Part shown: positions 26,508-32,477 of the stretch, one piece after another
How positions within the stretch are numbered: the stretch's first letter is position 1
How the letters are laid out: every line of letters starts with the position of its first letter
NCBI GenBank assembly: GCA_021734785.1
Contig: JAIPIF010000008.1
Span: 1-33,312 of the forward strand
Direction of reading: 5' to 3'
DNA: 33,312 nucleotides
DNA from: Candidatus Altimarinota bacterium
GTDB taxonomy: Bacteria; Patescibacteriota; Gracilibacteria; UBA4473
Made by a program: the position numbers and the translations under genes
Notes under the pieces: generated by a model
Told to the model about the DNA's origin: nothing
The model's input: the letters and a program-made list of their open reading frames with translations, nothing else
Databases searched by the model: none

Positions 26508-26594
26508 TTATTTCTTTTTTGTTCTTCCTTTTTTTTCTTCTTTATCCTTTTTTGGTGCCGATTTTGTCTTTTTTGTGGATCTCTTTTTGGCCAT
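26508..26594 (-). CDS. 28-residue lysine-rich basic peptide leading the glycosyltransferase unit
   Basis: ATG at 26594, TAA at 26508-26510. The product is 28 residues, more than half Lys or Arg (MAKKRSTKKTKSAPKKDKEE and KKGRTKKK), resembling the tail of histone H1-like or other nucleic-acid-binding bacterial proteins. It is too short to assign. Support comes from its place: a TTGCGA/TATAAT promoter with 17-nt spacing sits 21 nt upstream of the ATG, and the stop is 5 nt before the glycosyltransferase ATG. It might instead be a leader peptide whose translation affects the downstream gene. The run of A-rich codons means a chance ORF cannot be excluded. Confidence 0.45.
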   Translation of the reverse strand: MAKKRSTKKTKSAPKKDKEEKKGRTKKK

Positions 26595-26612
26595 TTGAAA
26601 AAATTAAGTATT

Positions 26613-27113
26613 TTAATTATAAAACTCAGGGATAATTTTCGCAAGATCTTCTGCCCCCTTAAAAAGGTTGGGATCGTCTTTTCTTATTTTTTCCACGTAG
26701 TCGAGAATTTCTGGGTGTTCAAAGGTTTTTTCGAGAATGTATGAGAAACTAACATATGTCATTTCATCATCAAGCAATCCTTCGTTTCGAGTTAAATTTA
26801 CAAATTCTAAAATTGACAAAAATGCATCTATTTCTGCTTCAGAAAACGCTCCTCCTGTTTCTTTAAAAAGAGGGGCATCATTTTCAATTGCAACAGCAAT
26901 CTCTGCATTTCTTCCTGAAGAAATATCTCGATCTAAAGAAAACATTATTTGTGAAGACTGCATTGAACGAACTTCTTCAATTTCAACAACTGCGAGCCGA
27001 ATCTGCCAAATCATAAAAATTACTCCCAGCAAAACAGCTGATATTTCAATTCCACGAAGGATTTCCTCGTTTTTTCCTCTAGTTTTTAAACGCCACTTCC
27101 TAACGAAAGTCAT
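26613..27113 (-). CDS. Small membrane-anchored protein, unknown function (DUF4760-like in layout)
   Basis: 166 residues from ATG 27113; ATG 27134 adds seven residues, and the reading from 27218 runs into repeat-bearing non-coding DNA. A basic N-terminus (MTFVRKWRLKTRGKNEE) precedes one hydrophobic span, EISAVLLGVIFMIWQIRLAV, then a cytoplasmic helical domain with SEAEIDAFLSILEFVNLTRN, SFSYILEKTF and LDYVEKIRKDDPNLF. The arrangement of one span and a helical domain centred on a FLSILEFVNL-type motif recalls DUF4760-type proteins; this is a weak resemblance. It is AT-rich compared with the neighbours, perhaps from transfer. Its last codons carry the -10 box of the next unit. Confidence 0.65.
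   Translation of the reverse strand: MTFVRKWRLKTRGKNEEILRGIEISAVLLGVIFMIWQIRLAVVEIEEVRSMQSSQIMFSLDRDISSGRNAEIAVAIENDAPLFKETGGAFSEAEIDAFLSILEFVNLTRNEGLLDDEMTYVSFSYILEKTFEHPEILDYVEKIRKDDPNLFKGAEDLAKIIPEFYN
26616..26644 (-). promoter_or_regulatory. promoter of the lysine-rich peptide and glycosyltransferase
   Basis: Minus strand: TTGCGA, 17 nt, perfect TATAAT. The -10 overlaps the final codons of the upstream gene. Confidence 0.6.
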
Positions 27114-27178
27114 TTTCAACTTTGATTGTTGCATTTTTTGGAAAAGTGGGCAAACCGGCCTCATTTTCTTCTTCACGC

Positions 27179-27222
27179 CGTCATTGTGAGGATTCTGACT
27201 TGGCGAGAAACGAGGCACTCTC
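27179..27222. repeat. degenerate copy of the CGTCATTGCGAG-type palindromic repeat
   Basis: Aligns with 29090-29133 over its whole length: shared CGTCATTG, GAG, ATTC, then GAAACGA and GGCA/AGCA blocks. The central stem has decayed here. Confidence 0.6.
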
Positions 27223-27253
27223 TCGCCTCTTTTTCTGGGTCAAAATGTTTTTC

Positions 27254-27283
27254 TGTACGGGCAAGATATATCTTGCCCCTACA
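27254..27283. repeat. 30-bp palindrome with perfect 20-bp core
   Basis: The core GGGCAAGATATATCTTGCCC (27259-27278) is a perfect palindrome; TGTAC and CTACA flanks extend it to 30 bp with one mismatched pair. The style matches the widespread TGTAGGGGC...GCCCCTACA repeats of many bacterial genomes. Confidence 0.8.
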
Positions 27284-27343
27284 ATTCTTTCTTTTTTCCT
27301 TCTTCAAAACTTCCTTTCTTCCTCGCTTTTCACAATTTTCTCA

Positions 27344-27423
27344 CCCCCTTTTTCAAAGGGGGACGGGGGGATTTCCTCATCTGAAATTTGTAATTTGTAA
27401 TTTGTAATCTACAATCTCCCCCG
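27344..27423 (+). repeat. 80-bp leader repeat, copy 1
   Basis: Runs from a CCCCCTTT-TTC-AAAGGGGG hairpin (27344-27362) through GGGGGGATTTCC and three ATTTGTA heptamers (27386-27406) to the base before the ATG at 27424. 78 of 80 positions equal copy 2 at 29131-29210. Confidence 0.9.
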
Positions 27424-27720
27424 ATGAGCAGACAGCTTTCCCCCGTTCGGCGCGTGCCTGAATTTCCCCGAGAAAAATCTGGAGGACTGCTGGGCGTGCT
27501 CCAATTTTTGGTGGGAATTTTGATCTGGCTGGGTCTTTTGATTCTCTTCGTCATCGGACTCTGGGCCTGGTGGTTTGGCCGATCGGTTTCGTGGCTGCTG
27601 GGGAAGCCAAAACGAAAAGTCCCCTGGTGGTTTTCTTGGCTCTGCACAATTTTTCTTTTTCCGCTGACGGTGATCGTCATCCTCCTGGCCGAAGGAGGGA
27701 AATTTTTGAAATCTTCATGA
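27424..27720 (+). CDS. Small Trp-rich two-span membrane protein
   Basis: 98 residues. A basic N-terminal ~20 residues (SRQLSPVRRVPEFPREKS), one long hydrophobic span (LLGVLQFLVGILIWLGLLIL and onward), a Trp/Arg/Lys loop (WAWWFGRSVSWLLGKPKRKV) and a second span (WFSWLCTIFLFPLTVIVILL). No family recognised. Its ATGA overlaps the start of the YibE/F gene by four bases, so translation is coupled and a shared function at the membrane is likely (inference). The 80-bp leader repeat abuts the start codon. Confidence 0.75.
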   Translation: MSRQLSPVRRVPEFPREKSGGLLGVLQFLVGILIWLGLLILFVIGLWAWWFGRSVSWLLGKPKRKVPWWFSWLCTIFLFPLTVIVILLAEGGKFLKSS

Positions 27721-28781
27721 AAAAACTCTTGTGGCTGGTCGCTCTTTGTGCGCCCCTGCTCTGCTGGGCAGCGCCGGGCGATTTTGTTCGAGGGAGGGTG
27801 ATCAACGTTCAGGACAGCCCACAGGACAAACTCTTTCCCGATCAAATCGGACAACGTATTTCCGTACGCGTTTTGGAGGGAGACAAAAAAGGAGTCACCA
27901 TTGAAGTTCCGCCAAGCGAGGTGTCCATCCGTAGTGAGACACAAAAGCTGTCGGCCGGCGATCAGATTATTCTGACAGAAACAGAAAAAGGGTTTGGCAT
28001 TTTTGATCGATACCGCCTCCCCGCGATTGCCTGGATTCTTGCCGTTTTTTTGGCTGCGGTGGGGTTCATCGGACGCTGGACCGGGCTGCGGTCGATGCTG
28101 GGGCTCTTGCTCTCGATCGGGGTCATTGCCAAGGGCATCATTCCCGCTATTCTCGCCGGGCACAGTCCCCTGCTGGTGAGTCTGATCGGGGGATTTGGCA
28201 TCGCAGGGATTTCGATTTATCTCGCGCACGGATTTCGGAAACGTACGTCAATTGCCGTTTTATCAACCATCCTCACCCTTGTCCTCGCCTTTGGGATCTC
28301 CCTCGTTTTTGTGTACGGAGCCTCCCTCTTTGGTCTGGGAAGTGAGGAGTCGATGTACTTGCAGGTTGGCTTGGGAGCGGGCATCGATCTGCGGGGGCTC
28401 CTTTTGGGCGCGATTTTGATCGGAACCATCGGGGTCCTGGATGATGTGACCACCACGCAGGTCGCCGCGGTGGATGAGGTGAGAAAAGCACAGCCGAATC
28501 TGGGAAACAAAGAACTGTACCGTCGTGGATTTTCCGTGGGACGCGAGCACATCGCCTCGATGATAAACACGCTTGCGCTCGCCTACGTCAGCACGGCGCT
28601 GCCCATGTTTCTCCTGCTCGCGATGAATGCCGACCGCCCGCTCTGGGTGCTCTTGAGCTCAGAATTTTTTGCGGAAGAAATCGTCCGCACGGTCGCGGGG
28701 TCCATGGCACTGATTTTTGCAGTACCGATCTCGACAGGGTTAGCTGCTTTTTTTCTAGGGAAAAAATATGAAACAAAATAA
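27717..28781 (+). CDS. YibE/F family multi-span membrane protein
   Basis: 354 residues from ATG 27717, which gives a signal peptide (MKKLLWLVALCAPLLCWAA). A reading from 27570 overlaps the upstream gene. About 25-95 form an extracytoplasmic beta domain (GDFVRGRVINVQDSP, GQRISVRVLEGDKKG). From about residue 105 there are seven or eight spans with the YibE/F pattern: GLLLSIGVIAKGIIPAILAG, then GAILIGTIGVLDDVTTTQVA and FSVGREHIASMINTLALAY. The family is found in many bacteria; its activity is not established, though transport has been suggested. It sits between the small Trp-rich protein (4-nt overlap) and a Smr protein (14-nt overlap). Confidence 0.9.
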   Translation: MKKLLWLVALCAPLLCWAAPGDFVRGRVINVQDSPQDKLFPDQIGQRISVRVLEGDKKGVTIEVPPSEVSIRSETQKLSAGDQIILTETEKGFGIFDRYRLPAIAWILAVFLAAVGFIGRWTGLRSMLGLLLSIGVIAKGIIPAILAGHSPLLVSLIGGFGIAGISIYLAHGFRKRTSIAVLSTILTLVLAFGISLVFVYGASLFGLGSEESMYLQVGLGAGIDLRGLLLGAILIGTIGVLDDVTTTQVAAVDEVRKAQPNLGNKELYRRGFSVGREHIASMINTLALAYVSTALPMFLLLAMNADRPLWVLLSSEFFAEEIVRTVAGSMALIFAVPISTGLAAFFLGKKYETK

Positions 28782-29043
28782 ATACCCTCCCAAAATTGAT
28801 GCGGAACTAGACCTGCACGGGATGACTTCCTGGGAAGCGACGAGCGCGCTGGAGATTTTTTTGGAAAAGAGTCGAGCTGCCGGACACCACCGGGTCAGGA
28901 TCATCACCGGCAAAGGACTGCATTCTGAGGGCGAGCCCGTCCTCCGTGCGCAGGCGCAGGAAATCTTGCAGGCAGAGGAGCTCTCGTTTGTGCGGGCAAA
29001 AATACAGGAGGGTGGCACCGGCGCGCTGATCGTGACACTCTGA
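28768..29043 (+). CDS. Stand-alone Smr-domain protein
   Basis: 91 residues, essentially only the Smr domain: LDLHGMTSWEATSALEIFLE (LDLHG signature), then HHRVRIITGKGLHSEGEPVL with the GKG...S..G..VLR signature, and the closing GGTGALIVTL. The domain, first seen at the C-terminus of MutS2, is usually a nuclease or nucleic-acid-binding module. The LDLHG His and the HS of GKGLHS are kept. It overlaps the YibE/F gene by 14 bases, so it is last in a three-gene transcript. The connection between a Smr nuclease-type domain and two membrane proteins is unexplained. Confidence 0.9.
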   Translation: MKQNKYPPKIDAELDLHGMTSWEATSALEIFLEKSRAAGHHRVRIITGKGLHSEGEPVLRAQAQEILQAEELSFVRAKIQEGGTGALIVTL

Positions 29044-29063
29044 TCCTTTCACAACTTTCTCAC

Positions 29064-29143
29064 CCCCCTTTTTCAAGCCTTCTCCGTCATTGCGAGATTC
29101 CCGCGAAGCGGGAAACGAAGCAATCTTTCCCCCCCTTTTTCAA
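29064..29143. repeat. palindromic repeat nested between 13-bp direct repeats
   Basis: CCCCCTTTTTCAA occurs at 29064-29076 and 29131-29143. Between them lies a CGTCATTGCGAG...CGAAGCAATC palindrome (core TTCCCGC-GAA-GCGGGAA, outer ATTGC/GCAAT). At 27344 the same leader has only one CCCCCTTTTTCAA and no palindrome between. Confidence 0.85.
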
Positions 29144-29210
29144 AGGGGGACGGGGGGATTTCCTCATCTGAAATTTGTAATTTGTCATTTGTAATCTACA
29201 ATCTCCTCCG
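29131..29210 (+). repeat. 80-bp leader repeat, copy 2
   Basis: Hairpin CCCCCTTT-TTC-AAAGGGGG (29131-29149), heptamers ATTTGTA, ATTTGTC, ATTTGTA (29173-29193), ending at the base before ATG 29211. It differs from copy 1 at two positions. Confidence 0.9.
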
Positions 29211-30635
29211 ATGACTTCCCACCAAAAAGTTCTGGGAAATGCGCTCGCACAGTTTTTGGGACGAGCACTGACCGCGATCACCAGCTTTGTGATTGTCAAA
29301 TTGGTGACCTCGGTCGGAGCGGAGTTTTATGGAAACTACGTCACCGCGTACGAATTCCTCGCCTTTTTTGGGATTCTCGCAGATGCAGGACTCTTTGCCA
29401 TTGCCGTACGAGAGATGGCTCGAGCCCGGGAACGATCAGAACAAATTCTTGGGAATATTTTTTCCCTGCGCCTGATTTTGATCGTGGCGGTCGTGCTGAT
29501 CGCGGGCGTCTCAGCGCAGCTGGTACCAAACTACGCCCCCTATGTCCGCACCGGCATCTGGATCACCGCACTGTCGATGGCTCTCACGATTGTCGCCGGC
29601 ACACTGTCTTCCGTGCTACAGGCACGGATGAAGATTCAAAAATTTGCCGGTTCTCTCGTGGCGGGAAAAATTCTACTGGCGGCGCTTGTGTTTTTTATCA
29701 TTCGAAATTTTGAGTTTTTTGGGACTCCCGTACATGGATTTTTTGCCCTCCTCTGGGCAGGCGTTATTTCAAATGTACTGTTTGCGATTTTGGTGAGTTT
29801 TTTCGCTGCCCGAGAAGTCCCGATTCGGCTGCACTGGGACACTGTTTTTTTGAAACGCATTCTGCGTGATTCACTCCCGTACGGACTGGCGTTGATCCTG
29901 CAAACGCTGTACCTGCGCCTGGATGTCGTGCTGATCTCAATTCTTTTGGGAGCAAAAGCGGTCGGAATCTACGGTGTACCAACGAGAATTCTTGAAAGTT
30001 TTCTCGTGCTGGGGGTCTTTTTTGGCCAGGCAATTCTGCCGCGGATTTCGGAGCAGGAAAAAGATGCCGACGCCATGAACCGTACCCTCGCCTGGGGAAT
30101 GGAAAAACTGCTTTTGTTTTCGCTCCCGATCGTGATCGGGATTTCTGCATTTGCCAAAGAAATTGTCCTACTCCTCAGCTCGCCGGAGTTTCTCAGTGCG
30201 GAAGGATTTCTAGGGTCAAACGGCGTGCTACAGATTTTGATCTTCACAATTTTCTTCGCGTTTTTCAATCAGCTCTTCACGTTTACACTCGTGGCAAAAA
30301 ATCGCCAAAACTATCTGCTGCTGGTCAATGGAATTGCGCTGGGGATGAATGCCGTGCTGAATATTTTGTTTTTAGAATCTTTTGGGCTGATCGCCGCGGT
30401 GCTGTCAACGATCGGCTGCGAAATTGTCGTGTTTGCACTGCTCGTGAGGGAAATCAAAAAACACTTCTCGCCGAAATTCAGCAGCAAAAATCTGACAATG
30501 ATTCTCTTGGCCAATGCGCTGATCAGCGCTGAAATATTTTTGACGCCCGTGGGAAAAAATCTCTTTTGGGCAATTGGAATCTGTGGCGCGACCTACCTGG
30601 CCATGCTCTGGCCGATTCGAAAACGGCTGATGTGA
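29211..30635 (+). CDS. Polysaccharide/lipid-linked oligosaccharide flippase (Wzx/MurJ-like, MOP superfamily)
   Basis: 474 residues with about 12-14 hydrophobic spans. The N-terminus GNALAQFLGRALTAITSFVI and EFYGNYVTAYEFLAFFGILA, followed by DAGLFAIAVREMAR, are typical of Wzx-type flippases, as is the central RDSLPYGLALILQTLYLRLD with GIYGVPTRILESF. The family moves undecaprenyl-linked sugars from the cytoplasmic to the outer face of the membrane. With the GT4 enzyme 2.7 kb away it suggests surface glycan assembly, although they are not in one operon. The start is fixed by the abutting 80-bp leader repeat. The tRNA-Ser promoter begins shortly after the stop. Confidence 0.9.
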   Translation: MTSHQKVLGNALAQFLGRALTAITSFVIVKLVTSVGAEFYGNYVTAYEFLAFFGILADAGLFAIAVREMARARERSEQILGNIFSLRLILIVAVVLIAGVSAQLVPNYAPYVRTGIWITALSMALTIVAGTLSSVLQARMKIQKFAGSLVAGKILLAALVFFIIRNFEFFGTPVHGFFALLWAGVISNVLFAILVSFFAAREVPIRLHWDTVFLKRILRDSLPYGLALILQTLYLRLDVVLISILLGAKAVGIYGVPTRILESFLVLGVFFGQAILPRISEQEKDADAMNRTLAWGMEKLLLFSLPIVIGISAFAKEIVLLLSSPEFLSAEGFLGSNGVLQILIFTIFFAFFNQLFTFTLVAKNRQNYLLLVNGIALGMNAVLNILFLESFGLIAAVLSTIGCEIVVFALLVREIKKHFSPKFSSKNLTMILLANALISAEIFLTPVGKNLFWAIGICGATYLAMLWPIRKRLM

Positions 30636-30649
30636 TTTCTGAAAAAAGA

Positions 30650-30678
30650 TTGACCCCCTTTTTCAAAAAAACTACACT
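30650..30678 (+). promoter_or_regulatory. promoter of tRNA-Ser
   Basis: TTGACC, 17 nt, TACACT; the -10 ends 35 nt before the first tRNA base. Confidence 0.7.
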
Positions 30679-30713
30679 CTCGCCCGCTGAATCGCTGTTT
30701 AATTTTGCAAAAA

Positions 30714-30803
30714 GGAGAAGTGCCGGAGTGGTCGAACGGGGCACCCTGCTAAGGTGTTGTACCCGCAAGGGTACCGAGGGTTCGAATCCCTCCTTCTCCG
30801 CCA
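30714..30803 (+). tRNA. tRNA-Ser (anticodon GCT), CCA encoded
   Basis: Acceptor stem GGAGAAG/CTTCTCC, anticodon loop CTGCTAA (GCT, reads AGC/AGU), a long class II variable arm (GTACCC-GCAA-GGGTAC), T arm GAGGG-TTCGAAT-CCCTC, discriminator G at 30800 and CCA at 30801-30803. All helices pair well. Confidence 0.97.
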
Positions 30804-30854
30804 GGAGAGGTCAGTGCTCCCCCTGTGGGAGCAGTGAGCTCACCTTGTGAGCGT

Positions 30855-30927
30855 GATGAGAACCATTGGGTTCGATACGAAGTCACGAACGAACAAAGTG
30901 AGTGAGTAATCCCTCCTTCTCCGCCAG
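30855..30927 (+). repeat. degenerate tRNA-Ser tail with T-loop insertion, copy A
   Basis: GGGTTCGA, a 33-nt insertion (TACGAAGTC... to ...GAGTGAGTA), then ATCCCTCCTTCTCCGCCAG. The last part is identical to the 3' end of the intact tRNA-Ser including CCA. Confidence 0.8.
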
Positions 30928-30955
30928 CCACCGAAGGCGATTTGGAGAAATCAGG

Positions 30956-31029
30956 GATGAGAAGCCTCTGGGTTCGATACAAAGTCACGAGCGAACACAG
31001 TGAATGAGTAATCCCTCCTTCTCCGTCGG
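30956..31029 (+). repeat. degenerate tRNA-Ser tail with T-loop insertion, copy B
   Basis: Same layout as copy A, about 101 bp downstream: GGGTTCGA, a 33-nt insertion, then ATCCCTCCTTCTCCG, with TCGG in place of CCAG. Confidence 0.8.
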
Positions 31030-31145
31030 GCGCGCTTCGTTCTCCGTTTTCACGGAGTACTCCGCTGGCTTGGCGGCGCCTCCTCTTCCCCACAAAATCT
31101 TCGATTTCGCGGGAACCCCAAAAAAAGTTTCCAGCACAGCGACGA

Positions 31146-31220
31146 GCCGGGATAGCTCAGCGGTAGAGCAACGCATTCGTAACGCGTAGGTCGTGGGTTC
31201 AAATCCCATTCCCGGCTCCA
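31146..31220 (+). tRNA. tRNA-Thr (anticodon CGT), CCA encoded
   Basis: Acceptor stem GCCGGGA/TCCCGGC, D arm GCTC-AGCGGTA-GAGC, anticodon loop TTCGTAA (CGT, reads ACG), T arm GTGGG-TTCAAAT-CCCAT, discriminator T at 31217, CCA at 31218-31220. The anticodon stem has one A-C mismatch at its loop end. Confidence 0.95.
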
Positions 31221-31221
31221 G

Positions 31222-31248
31222 ACAGAAACTCCCCTGTTTCTGTTTTTT
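31222..31248 (+). terminator. terminator after tRNA-Thr
   Basis: 8-bp stem ACAGAAAC/GTTTCTGT, 6-nt loop TCCCCT, then five further T residues. Confidence 0.85.
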
Positions 31249-31296
31249 CAAAAAATTCTCATCACCACAAACAGAAAACATTGTCAGCCCAATCTG

Positions 31297-31326
31297 TTTG
31301 CCTCCAGGCAAAATTCTGTACAGAAT
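31297..31326. promoter_or_regulatory. two abutting palindromes upstream of the triple-repeat protein
   Basis: TTTGCCT-CC-AGGCAAA (31297-31312) directly followed by the perfect 14-bp palindrome ATTCTGTACAGAAT (31313-31326), 26 nt before the ATG at 31353. Could be operator sites; no good -35/-10 was identified. Confidence 0.45.
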
Positions 31327-31352
31327 AAGGTGCATTTTTAACCCCCCCCTTC

Positions 31353-32366
31353 ATGAAATTCTTTTCAAAATTGACCCTCGGCGCTCTGGCGCTCGGGCTG
31401 CTTTTGACGCCCGCGTTTGCACAGACCAATGATACGGTGCTCCAAAATATTCCGTTTGGCACCTCGCTAGAGACCTTCAAAAAAGCACTCAAACCGGCCC
31501 CGCAGGCAACCCTGGAAGTGTATGAGCAAAATGGCACCACCGTCGCCACGGATTTGCAAGACGGGTACAAGGTCATCGTCACCGCCGGCGACAACAAGAC
31601 CAAAAAAACCTACACCGTCCAGCTGGCTCCAAACAAAGAAGCGACCCTCAAAAGTGACATCGGTACGGTAGATCAAAGCGCCCGAACCATTTCGGATATC
31701 CCCTACCACACGACACTGGAGGATTTCAAAAAGGCCATCACTCCGGCGCCTCAAGCCGTGTTTGAAGTGTACGAACAAAACGGATCCACCCCCGCAAAAG
31801 AGCTCAAAGAAGGATACCGCGTGATCGTCACCGCCGGTGACAAACAGACCAAAAATAACTACGTCATCCACCTGGCCCCAAACACAGAGGCCACCGTCGA
31901 GAGCTCGATCGGCGAGGTCCAGAATGACCAAAACAACATCGAAAACATTCCCTTCGACACCACCGCTCAGGCGTTTCTCAACGATCTCAAGCCTGCACCA
32001 GAAGCGACCTTCAAACTGATGGAAAATAACGGGGAAACCGAAGCCGACAAAAATAAACGCATGGAGTCTGGATACAAACTTGTCGTCACAGCGGGAGATG
32101 ACAAAACCAAAAAAACCTACACGATTGGGATGCTGCCCAATACGGATGCAACGCTGGAATTTTCTCTGAGTGAATTGCAACAGCTCATCCGAGAAATGGA
32201 GCAAGCAACTGCCCAATCACAGCCCTCCCCTGCTCCCCAGCCGACCGCAGAGATTCCGGCCGAGCCGGTCCAACCCGAGCCACAGGCAGAACCCCAACCC
32301 GAACCCATGATGCAGGAAGAAATGATGCAAGAAGAACTGTTTGAAGAAGATATGATGATGCCATAA
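31353..32366 (+). CDS. Secreted protein with three tandem ~83-residue beta repeats
   Basis: 337 residues. Signal peptide MKFFSKLTLGALALGLLLTP, cleavage after AFA (residue 23). Three repeats follow at about 27-108, 109-192 and 193-273. Each has an IPF/IPY...T..F opening, PAPQA or PAPEA, an E..NG segment, GY(K/R)(V/L)(I/V)VTAGD, a Lys-rich turn and a closing L(A)PN..AT. The pattern looks like a small Ig-like/cadherin-like beta-sandwich (inference). The tail is a Pro/Glu/Gln stretch (290-320) and an acidic Met-rich end (MMQEEMMQEELFEEDMMMP). There is no membrane anchor or sortase motif, so it may be released or held non-covalently. A clear terminator follows. Confidence 0.82.
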   Translation: MKFFSKLTLGALALGLLLTPAFAQTNDTVLQNIPFGTSLETFKKALKPAPQATLEVYEQNGTTVATDLQDGYKVIVTAGDNKTKKTYTVQLAPNKEATLKSDIGTVDQSARTISDIPYHTTLEDFKKAITPAPQAVFEVYEQNGSTPAKELKEGYRVIVTAGDKQTKNNYVIHLAPNTEATVESSIGEVQNDQNNIENIPFDTTAQAFLNDLKPAPEATFKLMENNGETEADKNKRMESGYKLVVTAGDDKTKKTYTIGMLPNTDATLEFSLSELQQLIREMEQATAQSQPSPAPQPTAEIPAEPVQPEPQAEPQPEPMMQEEMMQEELFEEDMMMP

Positions 32367-32392
32367 TCGGCACGGAAAAAACGATTTTTGAG

Positions 32393-32424
32393 AAAACAGC
32401 GGCCGAGTGGTCGCTGTTTTTTTT
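32393..32424 (+). terminator. terminator after the triple-repeat protein
   Basis: 12-bp stem AAAACAGCGGCC/GGTCGCTGTTTT (one G-T pair), GAGT loop, eight consecutive T at the end. Confidence 0.9.
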
Positions 32425-32451
32425 GAAAAATTTCAAAAACTACGGCATACT
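32423..32451 (+). promoter_or_regulatory. promoter of argH
   Basis: TTGAAA, 17 nt, CATACT; the -10 ends 26 nt before the ATG at 32478. The -35 abuts the T tract of the preceding terminator. Confidence 0.5.
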
Positions 32452-32477
32452 TTTCCAAACACTTTTTTTCAAAAATC

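Larger units (their letters stand above)
27114..27423. other. 310-bp non-coding, repeat-rich divergent region
   Basis: Contains a degenerate CGTCATTG...CGAGGCACTC palindromic repeat (27179-27222), a 30-bp palindrome (27254-27283), a pyrimidine-rich stretch and the 80-bp leader repeat. No clear -35/-10 for the gene at 27424 was found. Confidence 0.7.
30804..31145. other. 342-bp spacer between tRNAs with hairpins and degenerate tRNA-Ser tails
   Basis: No gene. It holds two hairpins (TGCTCCC/GGGAGCA at 30815-30833; GCTCAC/GTGAGC at 30838-30852), two tRNA-tail repeats (30855-30927 and 30956-31029) and a hairpin CTCCGT-TTTC-ACGGAG (31042-31057). ORFs called on the minus strand here are antisense to the tRNAs. 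Confidence 0.75.

Noticed and set aside
27386-27409. Heptamer arrays as a CRISPR array
   Set aside because: Units are 7 nt, directly abutting, three in number; there are no spacers and no cas genes.
27330-28229. 299-residue minus-strand ORF
   Set aside because: Antisense to the YibE/F gene; its C-terminal RPPLKKG-type end is the well-known spurious translation of the CCCCCTTTTTCAAAGGGGG repeat.
30786-31025. tRNA-Ser 3'-end copies as attachment sites of an integrated element
   Set aside because: The copies bound only ~100-bp stretches with no integrase or cargo, so they fit duplicated tRNA tails better than attL/attR.
30749-31335. Two minus-strand ORFs across the tRNA region
   Set aside because: GGEGGIRTLG and MGFEPTTYALRMRCSTAELS are standard false translations antisense to tRNA-Ser and tRNA-Thr.
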